In this document: one piece after another, positions 52,566 through 63,693 of the stretch
How the letters are laid out: the number at the start of each line of letters is the position of its first letter
Position numbering within the stretch: the first letter of the stretch is position 1
Assembly (NCBI GenBank): GCA_024291935.2
Contig: CM044312.1
Span: 48,738,001-48,802,000 of the forward strand
Length of the DNA stretch: 64,000 nucleotides
Direction: 5' to 3'
Source: Okapia johnstoni
Lineage: Eukaryota; Chordata; Mammalia; Artiodactyla; Giraffidae
Position numbers and translations under genes: made by a program
The notes under the pieces: generated by a model
Databases searched by the model: none
The model's input: only the letters and a program-made list of their open reading frames with translations
Told to the model about the DNA's origin: nothing

Positions 52566-53715
52566 TTACTATACTGCCTGCCACTGGGAGCCACCTAGGA
52601 CTTCCAGAACACTTGGACGTCAAGAAAAACCACATGTCCCCAAATGAACTGAGTGGTCCTGTGACAGTGAAGTGTACCTGCTTCCATTCAGGATTATATA
52701 GGCCCAATAGGTAGCTATGGATCCAAGCCCCAAATCCGCAGCCCATTTAAAACTCCAGTGCATGGTTGTGCTGTGAAAATCAGTTTACTCCCAGGAGTGC
52801 CCTTGACATGCACAATGTTTCTGAAACTCCCAGAAGAAGTTTGCACAGCCTCAGAACAACTGCCCTCCCTGGAGCCTTCCAACTTGATGCAGTTTGGGGG
52901 TTGCTGATGTTTATAATGACTGAATTCAGAGAGCAGGGATGTGGTCTGTGGCAAGACATGTGGAGTGGGATGATCATCTGCTTTTCACTTTCCTCCTGTG
53001 CTGGGTCAGTTTCCATTTAACAACCTGGCAGTCTGCCAGTGTGCTGAGGGGGCCAAATTCGACAAGTACCTACTTGTCAGCCAAAGAATGTGAACATTCC
53101 TCTGAAGTCACATCAAGGAATGAGCATCTGAGCTCTGGCCTGGGACTAACTGGCTTACATCTGTCTCCTTCTGGCCAGAGACCAGCAGCCATGTGAGGGA
53201 GGCTTGTCCAGTGGAAGCTTCTGGGCCTGCTGTCCCATTGGCTAAGAAACCCAGGGATGTGGGTAAGAGAGAGGCCTGTCCTTGTTTTCCAGGCTTGCCC
53301 ATGACACTGCAGACACATATCTGTTCCGGCAACCACACAGGCAGCCAAGTAAGAAGAGAAGAAAGGTCTCTTTCTAAAGAACGAAATGTCACTTCTGAAA
53401 CAAAATTCATCATCTTCTTTTAGTTCCCTCAGCCTTTCCATTCTCTGGCTTGTGCCAATAGGCCCTTGAGCTGAAAATTTTGGCCTCTACATAGACTGCT
53501 TCCTATTCTCAGCCCTTCAAATTGAGCTAGTCATCTAGGTTTGTCAATTATGCCTTCAAAATATCCTAGGATGATTTTTTCCCATTTCTACTTTGCCCTT
53601 GGATCATCACCTAGATGGGGACCTGTGTCCAATTGTCTGTCACCATTAACAGCTTGAAACCACCTACTACAATGATTCTACATGAAAGGTGTTCATTTAC
53701 TTTCCAAGACCCTGT
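52566..53715. other. 1.1-kb single-copy stretch
   Basis: No interspersed repeat recognised. Opposed frames of 65-124 codons at 52546-53441 lack domains. It contains the putative donor (52963-53025) of the insert in the SINE at 51979-52247. Confidence 0.45.
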
Positions 53716-53723
53716 AAATGTGT

Positions 53724-54055
53724 GCTGTGCTGTGCTTAGTCACTTAGTTAGTCCCACTCTTTGCGACCCCATGGACTGCAGCCTGCCAGCTCCTCTGTCC
53801 ATGGGAATTCTTCAGGCCAGAATACTGGAATGGGTTGCCAAGCCCTTCTCCAGGGGATATTCCCAACCCAGAGATCGAACCCAGGTCTCCCGCATTGCAG
53901 GCAGATTCTTTACCAACTGAGCCACCAGGAAAGCCCAAGAATACTGGAGTGGGTAGCCTATCCCTTCTCCAGGGGATCTTCCTGACCCGGGAATTGAACC
54001 AGGGTCTCTTGAGTTGCAGGCAGATTGTTTACCAGCTGAGCCACCAAGGAAGCCC
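53724..54055 (-). mobile_element. composite (dimeric) Bov-tA with 8-bp TSD
   Basis: Read on the minus strand: a head unit stopping at ctacccactccagtattctt, directly joined to a second full head (gggctttcctggtggctcag) and body. aaatgtgt at 53716-53723 and 54056-54063 brackets the whole array, showing it inserted as one dimeric element. Same architecture as 25572-25920. Confidence 0.93.
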
Positions 54056-54063
54056 AAATGTGT

Positions 54064-55460
54064 TCTGACATAACTTTATTTTCCAAAGCTCTCCAGGGCT
54101 AATCCTGCTACATATACACATGCACGTGTGTGTGTAATGTGCAAGCACACATGTGGACACATATACACATCCCTGTGTGTGTGTACACCTACCTTTTACT
54201 GCTTTCTCTATAGTTTTAGATGTTCTTTGTAATCCTTGCTTTTCTAGTTTAACCCATCCTGTTTAAAAAAAAAAAAAAAAAAAGCTGTTTACCACCTCAG
54301 ATACCAGTTCCAGTAATCTCTCCTTTTTCTTTCTCCACAAGCTGTTATTTTCAGAAACAAGCCACACCTCTGCACTAGCCGCATTTTCAGATCCCTCAGG
54401 CTTCTAGAATCCCTCCGAACTCCAGAAATCTCAGAGAAAACAAAAACAGAACCGATTGAGAGTAAAGTGCAACCCTGAGGGCCCAGCTCACCAACACTGC
54501 TATCCTGAGCCACTGTCCCAGGCCCACAGTGTGCTGAGAGTCATGGTTTGATGGGCAGAAGGAGAAATGTCAGCTAATTGATTCTGCCCAAAAAGATCGA
54601 CCACAGAACACCCGGTAAGATAGATATGATAAAAAAGCAGCAGAAGACCAGGTGAGAAGACCGCTGCGGTGGTAAGTGGTGCTTGGGTGTGACTAGCAGT
54701 GGTGACAGAGTGATGAGAGCAGAAGCTCTGCAGTGGAGAAGTCGATGATGAAGTGACTGAAGGTATCTGTGGTCTGTGGGGGTGTCTGCAAGTGCTCTCT
54801 CTCTCTCTTTTTCTCTCTTGCTCTCATTCTGCAATAGCCGGTGGAAACAAGGAAGATTCTGGGGAAAGCAGCAGCTTCCTGTTCTGCCCTGAGGGCATGA
54901 AACTGCTGCTGCCAGGGAAAGTCAGCCGTGTGGAGTACCTGGGCAGCGTATGTGACCTGACTGCCTTTGCAATTATCCACCAGAGGCTACAACCCAAGTG
55001 CCTACAGGGACCAAGCAGGTCATGTGAATGTGCAAAGGGGTAGGGATCACGACAAATGGAAGGGCACACACCTCATCCAAAGGTATTTAAGTATGTATCT
55101 TAAGATCCACATGGCCTAAACAAGGCATGTGCTTGGGACAAACATGGCCCACAGGCACCCTGCAGGTAATCTCTGGCTCCTTGGTGTGTGTGCAGCACAT
55201 CAAGAAGACTGATGATGACAATGATGACCTCGAATTGTGGACATGTTGGTTAAGCTCTTTCAGGCTACCAAGAGTAACATGATCTGGTGGGGCTATTGGG
55301 AGTCTCTCTGGAGAAGTAAGCTGGTTGACATGGCTTCACCAGCCATAGAGCCTGCTCAGTGGCCAATCAGGAACAATAACAGTTCCTGTGGCTACACAGA
55401 GCTCTAGAAGATCAATCAGGGAGGGCTCTGTCCATCTTATTGGTCCCTTATTAGCAGCTA
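54064..55460. other. 1.4-kb stretch with simple repeats, no gene recognised
   Basis: TG/CA-rich DNA at 54115-54190, a 19-base A-run at 54265-54283 and a (TC)n tract at 54795-54822. A 97-codon plus-strand frame at 54753-55043 and two opposed frames carry no domain I recognise. Confidence 0.45.
54265..54283. repeat. poly(A) run of 19
   Basis: Isolated A19 not preceded by a recognised retroelement end or processed pseudogene. Confidence 0.9.
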
Positions 55461-55668
55461 GGGCTCCCCTGGTGGTTCAGATGGCAAAGAATCTACCTGC
55501 AATGCAGGAGACCTGAGTTCAATCCCCGTGTCGGGAAGATCCCCTGGAGAAGGGAATGACAACCCTCTCCAGTATTCTTACCTGGAGAATCCCATGGACA
55601 GAGGTGCCTGGTGGGCTACAATCTGTGGGATCGCAGAGTCAGACACGACTGAGCAACTAACACTTTCA
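55461..55668 (+). mobile_element. Bov-tA SINE
   Basis: gggctcccctggtggttcag to cagacacgactgagcaacta. Forms an inverted pair with the partial copy at 55779-55900. Confidence 0.95.
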
Positions 55669-55778
55669 GTGGCTTCCTGCCTCACAGGCTATGCTGTAGT
55701 TGGGATTCTCCTGTTGTTACCCTGTAACACTTCAGCTTCTTTCTACCTCTTGTTTTCTGCTTTTCCTGACTTATATTG

Positions 55779-55900
55779 GGTGCTAAGATGTTTCAGTCAT
55801 GTCTGACTCTTTGCGACCCTATGGACTGTCGCCCACCAGGCTCCTCTGTCCATGGGATTCTCCAGACAGGGATACTGGAATAGGTCGCCATGCCCTCTTC
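55779..55900 (-). mobile_element. Bov-tA SINE, head missing
   Basis: ggtgctaagatgtttcagtc to aggtcgccatgccctcttc in reverse. The tRNA-like head is absent. atattg on both sides (55773, 55901) may be the target duplication. Confidence 0.9.
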
Positions 55901-55904
55901 ATAT

Positions 55905-56175
55905 TGCTTTATCGCAACTGTTTATTCATGACTTGTCTTCAAAACACCCACTCACCTTCACCAGCCGACTTCCCCTTAACACCTTATTGGCCTGGACTGT
56001 GCCACCCACACAAGCTGCAAGTCAAGCTAAGAAATCAGGTACTTAGCCTCTCTATGGTTTGATGGCCTCTTGCTTCTTATGCGTAGGGATTTTCTCATAT
56101 TATGTGTGCACTTACGTATTAGTTCAATGCCCCATAGGTGTTTCAGGCAGGGAGTGGGGAATAAAAAGCCACAGA
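55905..56175. other. unassigned DNA
   Basis: Nothing recognised. Confidence 0.35.
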
Positions 56176-56179
56176 AAAA

Positions 56180-56335
56180 TGTGTAGGTCTGAATACCAGT
56201 TCCATCTTCTACTAACTGTGTAATCTAAAAACAGTTAACCTTACTGAATGTCATTCTCCTGCCAGGTAGAAGGGGGTACTAAATAAGTCTCTTGCAGAGC
56301 TATTGTTTGGATTAAATATGACAGTGTTTTAATAT
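56180..56335 (+). repeat. MIR SINE fragment
   Basis: gtctgaataccagttccatc, ttctactaactgtgtaatct, gcagagctattgtttggatt: forward MIR. Confidence 0.7.
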
Positions 56336-56454
56336 TTCCTAGTCCTGAAGAAATTTCCGCAAATAGTTTCTATTTTACTGTGGCATGCTGTCTTCTGTTT
56401 GATGAGCTCGTGGTAGGTGGACGCATAACAGAAGAGAAAATAGAGCTTGAAGGT

Positions 56455-56888
56455 CAAGGACAGAGGCCCTAAAGTCATGCTATTGGGACCAGACCCATCC
56501 TCCACCCAGAGAAGGCAATGGCAACCCATTCCAGTACTCTTTCCTGGGAAATCCCATGGACATGGACGGAGGAGCCTGGTGGGCTGCCATCTATGGGGTT
56601 GCATCGAGTTGGACATGACTGACACAACTGATGCTGACTAGCAACAGCAGCAGCAGCATCCTCCACCTCTTACTAACTGTGACTTTGGAGGACTTACTTA
56701 GCCTCTCTGAGCTTCAGTTTCCCTATCTGTAAACTAAAGACAGATAGAACATATAGAACAAAATAATAGAACATATCTCCGGGGTGCATTTGGAAGAAAA
56801 GAGAGAGTATACCTATACTGGGCACAGTGCCAGGCACAAAGCATGAACATGATAAGTGTTGCCTATTATTAATATTGATTGCTTGTTT
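56455..56888 (+). repeat. MIR SINE split by Bov-tA
   Basis: Left piece 56455-56506 and right piece 56668-56888 (tcttactaactgtgactttg, gagcttcagtttccctatct, ggcacagtgccaggcacaaa) join into one forward MIR once the SINE is removed. Confidence 0.75.
56507..56656 (+). mobile_element. Bov-tA2 monomer, 5'-truncated, with 11-bp TSD
   Basis: cagagaaggcaatggcaacc to the AGC-rich tail (gcaacagcagcagcag). catcctccacc is perfect at 56496-56506 and 56657-56667. Confidence 0.96.
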
Positions 56889-58272
56889 TTTTCCCTTGGT
56901 CCAGAACTAAAATTTATTGGACCAGAAGAGCAAATGCCTTGCTGTTGAAACTTTAAAACCAATCACCTAAAATACACCCACTCTTATAACTGGAAGCAGA
57001 TCAAGAGTAAGTTGTTGGTATAAGGTGTTCTGCTCTAGATTCAAGCAATAAGAGGGTCCATCATCTGTAGAGAATTTTTAAAATAATTTATTAAAAACCC
57101 AAGTAAAATTAAAAATTGTTACCAAGTGCCAACATTTCTAAACAATATAAAGTGATAAAATAGCCTCTTCCTTCCATCTTATTTGCCAAGTTGTAAAGGA
57201 TGGCTGCAATTCACTTTAGGTTAACACTTTTTTGTTAGTTATCTTTTAATAAACATTGTATTCTACTAGAGAGCTTCCCGTTAGACAATCAGCCTCCGAC
57301 ACTCCAGACTCAGGTGCTAACAGTTTCTCATCCTTTCAGTTTGTCTCCAACCCCTGCAGCTCTTCATACTCCTGAGTGAAAACAGTAGACTCGGAAAGAA
57401 GGAGGAGAGCTCAGGGCTTGTAAAGACAATGAAATGAAACTTCAATTCTGTGTGACTTCCCGGAATTCGTCTTAGTATTCTTCGCTTAGTTACAACAGCT
57501 AACAGAGGGTGAACTGTGAGGTGTGATATTTTTGCTTGGCAGAGGCAAATTTTAGTTCATACATGATATATTTTACACAGATGGATGATCTTTTAAAATG
57601 AAATCACTCTTTTAAGAAAAAGTGAGATCAGTCTTTTAAAATTCTTTGTTTTTAAAATTAAAGAACAAATCCAAGGGATTGTACTAATTTCTGATTGCTC
57701 CAGAATTCATGCTGAAAATAATTTTGTGATGTAGAGGAGGATGTTAAAAGTGATTTTCTCTGGTTGGATTAAGTTATGCTGCCTGGGTGCCGCTCTTAGC
57801 AAAGATGGGAGAAGGTAAGGGAAAGTGAGCAAACTACCATAGTTCATTGATCCTAAAATGTGTGTCTTTATTCACAGTTTAACCTATCTGAAATCAGAAT
57901 GGGTCTCTCAATCACCATTGGTTGAGTAGTAGTCATGATGTATTGTTGCCACTGACGCCTGTGCATCATACCTAGCAACAGCTTGGAAGAAAATCCTGGT
58001 GACAGTAATGGAGCACTTTTAAAGAAACGCTCTAAGACAACAACCTTGATGGAGCAAACTGCTGTGGGGAGGGCAGAAGAGAAGGATCCTGAAAATTAGG
58101 AGTGACATGAAAGAGTCAAACTGTGACTAAGACATTTCAGAAATACTTGAACCAATTCATTTCAGTATTTTCAGTATGAATGCTTAAGAGTGATAGAAGA
58201 TAAACATTGAAGTATAAAGATTCTCTTTTGATGAACAGAAAATTTTTCAATTAAAAAAAAATAAGACTTGTT
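56889..58272. other. 1.4-kb repeat-free AT-rich stretch
   Basis: No interspersed repeat is recognised. A/T-rich runs occur at 57076-57120. No frame of note. Confidence 0.5.
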
Positions 58273-58273
58273 C

Positions 58274-58706
58274 TGTTGACTGTAAAAAAGTACACAACCT
58301 AAAAGTTAGCCTTAATGAAGACGATAGCTCAGGATAGCATCTCTCAGATAGCTCTGAGAAATTGCTCCAAAGAGGTAAAGAACAGCCGGGGTATATAGGA
58401 GTTTTTGTTGGGGGAAAAAACAACCAAAAACAAAATCAGGTAGTCAAACATCAAAAGATCACTGCTAATCATAAAAATAACCAGCCATCTCAAGTTAATT
58501 TTAGTGCTTTCCTATGTATGGGAAGATGCAAGAGTCTGGGCTTGTAGTAATTATTCCTTGGATGTGCACTGTAACTATCTAGGGTAAGTATCCTGTTTTT
58601 CTGTGTCCTGAATCCCCTCAGGGTGCACTGCAGGGGGTGGCTTCAGTGACTCATGGCTGCACCATCCTATGTTTACTGAAATGGCAGGCAACATTCTTTG
58701 TCCACA
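58274..58706 (-). mobile_element. ERV solo LTR (copy B), same family as 47086
   Basis: 433 bp with TG...CA ends (tgttgactgtaaaaaagtac ... ttctttgtccaca on plus). It shares with copy A the block cagatagctctgagaaattg / ctccaaagaggt and has a TATA-like ctatatacc on minus. The poly(A) signal seen in copy A is mutated here. Fuller U3 than copy A. No retroviral genes adjoin. Confidence 0.75.
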
Positions 58707-58742
58707 TCTCCATAGCAAAAAAGGATTCCCTTTTTCCCTTTT

Positions 58743-58940
58743 TGGCTCAGATGGTAAAGAGTCTGCCTGCAATGTGGGAGACCCAGGTTCAATCCCTAGA
58801 TTGGGAAGATTAGCTGGAGAAGGGCATGGCAACCCACTCCAGTATTCCTGCCTGGAGAATTTCATGGACAGAAGAGCCTGGTGGGCTACAGTCCATGGGA
58901 TCGCAGAGCCGGACACAACTGAGCCACTAACACTCACTTT
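58743..58940 (+). mobile_element. Bov-tA SINE
   Basis: ggctcagatggtaaagagtc to gacacaactgagccactaac; the first dozen bases of the head are replaced by a T-rich run. Close to the LTR end. Confidence 0.94.
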
Positions 58941-59397
58941 TTTTCCTTTCCAAAGCAAATATGCTCAATATGCTACTCACTGTATAGGAACAGAAGGGAC
59001 CTTAGAGAATCAAGCCCAAGGCCCTCACTTTACAACTGTCCTGAGGGAAGTTATCCCAGGTCACATGGACAGCAGGCAAGGAGAACTAAATGGAAGTTCC
59101 CTAGCTATGGCTGTGCTTGTTTTTCCATTGTCCATACTCAAGTTCTTTAAAATGTTACTACAGTATTAGTGCTTCAAAAACTATGGTAAACAACCAACTT
59201 TTTTTTTACAATTTGCAGTCAGATGCTAATACACAGCTCAGGCCACTTGTTGTTCATTGTATGAGTTTGTGTCAACCAAAAGGCTTCCCCTTGCTCAGCA
59301 AGACAAGTGCCAAACATTTGACTGTAGCAGCTGTGTTAAGTTGCCACAACGATTTCTAAATCAGTGAGTTATTGGACCAACTTTAAGTAGCTCTATG
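58941..59397. other. unassigned single-copy DNA
   Basis: No element recognised. Confidence 0.4.
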
Positions 59398-59406
59398 GCA
59401 TGTCAC

Positions 59407-59681
59407 GGAGAAGGCAATGGCAACCCACTCCAGTACTCTTGCCTGGAAAATCCCATGGACGGAGGAGCCTGGTAGGCTGCAGTCCACGGGGTAGCTAAGA
59501 GTTGGACATGACTGAGCGACTTCCCTTTCACTTTTCACTTTCACACATTGGAGAAGGAAATGGCAACCCACTCCAGTGTTCTTGCCTGGAGAATCCCAGG
59601 GACGGCGGAGCCTGGTGGGCTGCCGTCTATGGGGTTGCGCAGAGTCGGACACGACTGAAGCGACTTAGCAGCAGCAGCATA
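59407..59681 (+). mobile_element. BOV-A2 SINE with 9-bp TSD
   Basis: Two forward monomers (ggagaaggcaatggcaaccc and ggagaaggaaatggcaaccc) joined by a ttcacttttcactttcaca linker, ending gcgacttagcagcagcagca. gcatgtcac at 59398-59406 and 59682-59690. Confidence 0.97.
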
Positions 59682-59799
59682 GCATGTCACAATAAGTCTG
59701 TAAAAAGATGGGTGATCAGGAAAACATCCCTGGTTATTTCTATAAGAAAAGACTTAACCTTTTGGTAGCTTTGTCTTTGTTAAATTACTGAACACATTC

Positions 59800-60012
59800 T
59801 AAGAGAGTTAAGAGTCCAGGCGTGAGCCACTGTCACTACTAGCTCTGTTGCCTTGGGGCAGTGCCAAAACCTCTCTAAGCATGATTTTCCTTATCCATAG
59901 AATAAGGGAACGTTAGTACCCAAATCAGAGGGGTCATCAGAGATATATGTGGAAACACCAGGGGATCTGCCACACGCCAGGCTCGCATAAGCGTGAACTA
60001 TTATTAGTATTG
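59800..60012 (+). repeat. MIR SINE
   Basis: gttaagagtccaggcgtgag, actactagctctgttgcctt, gattttccttatccatagaa, gccacacgccaggctcgcat: forward MIR. Confidence 0.75.
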
Positions 60013-60229
60013 TTAAGTGAAAGTTTTAGTTGTTCAGTTGTGTCTGACTCTTTGCGACTCCATGGACTGTAGCCCACCAGGCTCCTCTGTCCATGGGTTT
60101 CTCCAGGCCAGAATGCTGGAGTGGGTAGCCGTTCCCTTCTCCAGGGGATCTTCCCAATCCAGGGATTGAACTCAGGTCTCCTGCATTTCAGGCAGATTCT
60201 TTACTGTCTGAGCCAGCAGAGAAGCCCAT
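60013..60229 (-). mobile_element. Bov-tA SINE
   Basis: Reverse unit gttgttcagttgtgtctgac to ctgagccagcagagaagccc. Confidence 0.95.
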
Positions 60230-60239
60230 CGTTAGTGTT

Positions 60240-61040
60240 ACTATTACCTAAAAACTGGGTTCACTTCTTGGGTGTCAAGCCAATAGATATAGCCAAGCCA
60301 AAGACTTGGAGAAGGAAGGCTTATTATTTATGTGCAGCAAGTAAGAAGAACACTGGGGATCTTTCCCAAAGCAGTGTCTCCCAGAACAGCAAAACTGGAG
60401 AAGTTTTGTAAGAATGGCTGTTGTTCTGTTGCTCGGTCGTGTCCAACTCTTTGTGACCCTATAGACTCTAGCCCGCCAGGCTCTTCTGCCCATGGGATTT
60501 TCCAGGCAAAAATACTGGAGTGGATTGCCATGACCTCCTCCAGGAGATCTTCCAGTGCCAGGGGTCGAACCTGTATCTCCTGCCTTAGAAGGCGGATTTC
60601 TTACCACTGAGTCACCAGGGAGAGCCCTAAGTTAAGGGCACATGCATGTTCATGAAGGGACTTGAGCAGAGGAGAATTCAGCACAGAAGTGGGGTAAAGG
60701 TCAACAGAGTCTAGGCTTTAGTTGATTGAAGTTAGGCAGATCAATATCATCACTCTATCCTCTATCTGGTGGGGCCTTAGTTCTGACAGCACTCAAATAT
60801 GTATTATTATGTGTATCCCTTGAGGAGGAACTAGGACTCTGTTTTATCACTGCACTATTGTTTGACTACCTTTTTTCTCTTGGTACATTTATTTGTTCTT
60901 CAAAGATCATTAATCACTGAGACCTGTTCAAGGGCAAGCATGGTGGCCAGGCTTAGATCACAAAATGGCTTAACCCAAAATGGCTTCTCTTATGTCAAGA
61001 AATCCATTCCTGGTTCTTTTTCTCTCAGGGTCCCCTAACT
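60240..61040 (-). mobile_element. probable ERV LTR, split by Bov-tA
   Basis: Pieces 60240-60418 (agacttggagaaggaaggct, aaagcagtgtctcccagaac, aaaactggagaagttttgta) and 60627-61040 (ggccaggcttagatcacaaa, atggcttctcttatgtcaag, tttctctcagggtcccctaa) resemble an ungulate ERV LTR read in reverse. Name and ends are uncertain. Confidence 0.5.
60419..60626 (-). mobile_element. Bov-tA SINE nested in LTR
   Basis: Reverse unit tgttgttctgttgctcggtc to actgagtcaccagggagagc. Confidence 0.95.
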
Positions 61041-62095
61041 TAACTGCTTGCATTATTAACACTTCCCTCCTTTTCAGGTTGAGGGGGTGTGGGTTATGGG
61101 TCATGGTGTAGTTACCACTGAGGCAGCATAGGGCATAGAGCCCTGAGGCAGGGGTCAGGGCTGTGCTCTGCCTCTGCTCTTTGGTGACGAGGGATGAGTT
61201 CCCAGGCTGCACTGGTGTTCAGCAAGCCATAGTGGGCACCTCCCCGGCCAGGCCTTGTGCTGGGTGCTGATTGAGAATGGTGTCTGCCTTGGAATCTCTC
61301 ACATTATAGAGTAGGCAGGACCACTGACAACACACAGTAGGTGCCATCACAGAGGCTGGAACCCTGGGCAGCTCCCCTGGGAGGACAGAAGCCTTTCTAT
61401 GCTATGGGTTTTGAGCACATGGAGTGAGTATGAGTTAGAACCTTCCCCTCCTTTGCCTCCCTCGAGGAAACATTTTGACCTAAAGACACTCTTTACTCCC
61501 TCCCAGTGTGATCTGAGTGATAAATCTAGGAGAACAACTGGGTGGTGCTCTGCTTTAGCTGCCCCCTCATCTTGCCTCTTGGGAGCCTCTGTGGGTGGGA
61601 AGTGAGCCCTCTGCCAACAAATGGGTAGTGGTTGGTCTGATTTGGATTTTAGTTCACAGATGGTCTTGGTCCTCCCACTGAGCCATTCTCTGACTTAATC
61701 TTTATCAGATAAACATGGGGTACCATTTGCTGATACTCTGATTAATTTCTCAGTAAATTTGGAATTTGGTCAAAATGGAGGGTGCTATATCTTGCTCCTG
61801 GGGGATCCCAGTTAGACTTTATACGTCATTAGAGGAGCAGCAAGCTCATTGCTGTGGATCCATGATTATGTTGACAGTGCTGCATCTCTGCTTGGACATG
61901 CGTAATGGTCACTCGATAATTTTGGTTAAACCGATGAACAGTTTCAGGAGGCTGAGCAAAGAGAAACAGGAAAAGCTTCAGAGAAGAGGAGATGTTTTAT
62001 TCAAGCTTCAGAGGATAAGAAATCTGCCAACAAAACAAGGTAGAAATAGGCACTCAAGCCGCGAGGGATGGGACATGTTTTGTGACAAGTTGTGT
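61041..62095. other. 1-kb single-copy stretch
   Basis: At 61233-61350 tgtgctgggtgctgattg and caacacacagtaggtgcc weakly suggest L2 on the minus strand. A 122-codon plus-strand frame at 61766-62131 runs into a MIR and has no domain. Confidence 0.4.
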
Positions 62096-62097
62096 GT

Positions 62098-62262
62098 CCC
62101 CATCTTTCCGAGAAACAGTTTTCTCATCTGAATGAGGATAAGAAAACTGCCCTTGCCTCCCTCACAGGGTCCTTCAGAGTGTCATAGGACTTACTGGAGG
62201 CAGAAATGTTTTGAAAACTGTAAAGTGTTGTACACATCATTATATAATATTCAGTGGCCAGC
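62098..62262 (+). repeat. MIR SINE fragment, diverged
   Basis: gttttctcatctgaatgagg, cctccctcacagggtccttc, gtaaagtgttgtacacatca: core and 3' part of MIR. Confidence 0.6.
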
Positions 62263-63693
62263 ATAAACATTAACTGTCAGCAGAGAAGGTCAGAACAAAA
62301 GATTTTTTTTCAAGTTGATGAATTCTTTTAATCTTTTATAAACCAAACTCTCCCAGAAAAGGTTTTCATTAATGTCCAATGCCCATAGTTGAACCACTAA
62401 GCCTCTTGGCTCTTACTAAAATACTGATAAAAACACAATCTGGCTTGCCTCTATGGATATGTTAAAAATGGTATTTTCAGAGAGAACAATAGAAAAACAG
62501 TGTTGTCAGTTTGGCATTCCTTGCTAGGATATTTTCAGGCTGCCCATGTCTATATGCAAACAATACATTCAGAAACCGAATGAGTGCTTTATGAATTTCT
62601 TTCTTCTGCCCAATTTGCATAGAGGGGAGGCCTGTAGAAAAAGTAATGGCAATCAAATTTCAATGGTAATGAAACAATGAGGCGGTTTTGACTGTTGATG
62701 GGTGTTGAAATAATCATGAAAGCAGCAGCTGGCCCCTTTCTTTCTCTTGTCCAATTAGAAGCTGTTTTCTCTGCAAGGAATACTCAAAGGCAATCACACC
62801 TTGATCCTCCTTGTGTCAAAAGTCTGTCTGGAAGACTGACTTATCATCCAACGCCACTTACAGAAATAGCACATTTATTTTTCTGTCTCAGTAGGACACC
62901 ACCTCAGAGAAAGGTTGCAAGTTTTGAGCAGAAATCTTACTTCCTCCCCGGTGGGTAGGGGAGGACTGTGTCTTCTAGGGACTGGAGAGAATTGTGCCAG
63001 CCAAGTTAAGTACCCGGCAGAGCCAGCTGCTGGCAGCAAACAAAAGGTCTTGGTAGGACTCGTGAGAAAAAAAGTGCATTAGGGCGAAGAGGTCCAGAGT
63101 ATATCCATGTATCAGTGGCTCTGGGAAGAGAGAAGTTCTGTAAATAATCTACTTGCAGACAGTTTAATGCTTTGACATAGTAACAGCCCACGTGTAGAAA
63201 CCACCGGAGAGGGCAGACAGCAAATTTCACTCCCAGAGATATGGTTTGCTTTCGCGGCAAATGAAGGTTCTGGCAGCCTAGGGAGGAAGAGGGAAGAGAA
63301 GGAGGAGGGCTTTGAAACACAGCCATAGCTTTCCTCCTGCCTCTGGGGCGCCACAGAGAAGGAACTCTGTTACAGAAAGGATCCTAGTATGAACTACAGC
63401 CAGTGTCTTTTTATTTTTTCAGACTTAAGACTGTTGCCCAATGGCTGATAGACTTCAGAGTCTATAGTGTTCCCTGGCCTCCTCCTGTACGGGCCACATG
63501 ATGCTAGGTCTTCTGGGGCTCAGAAGAATCGTTATTATAATCCTAGCATCTGTAGACTGTTGTATGGTTTCCAAAATGTTTTTCACTTAACATACTGTGA
63601 ATTTGTTTTTTTGCTAATAATCATGAGGGGCAAGAAACGATGTGGAGTTTATTTTTCTGGAAGAGGAGTAAAAGAATAAGATCTCATAATAAT
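62263..63693. other. 1.4-kb repeat-free stretch
   Basis: No interspersed repeat or gene recognised. Opposed frames at 63006-63354 have no domain. It contains short motifs such as caatttgcat and ccaattagaag that could be transcription-factor sites but are expected by chance. Confidence 0.45.

Noticed and set aside
54265..54283. A19 run as the tail of a processed pseudogene
   Set aside because: No coding-like sequence or target duplication is seen upstream on the plus strand.
54753..55043. 97-codon frame with an LLLPGK string, considered as a histone H2B-like pseudogene
   Set aside because: Only a few residues resemble the H2B C-terminus; the flanks do not align, and opposed frames cover the same DNA.
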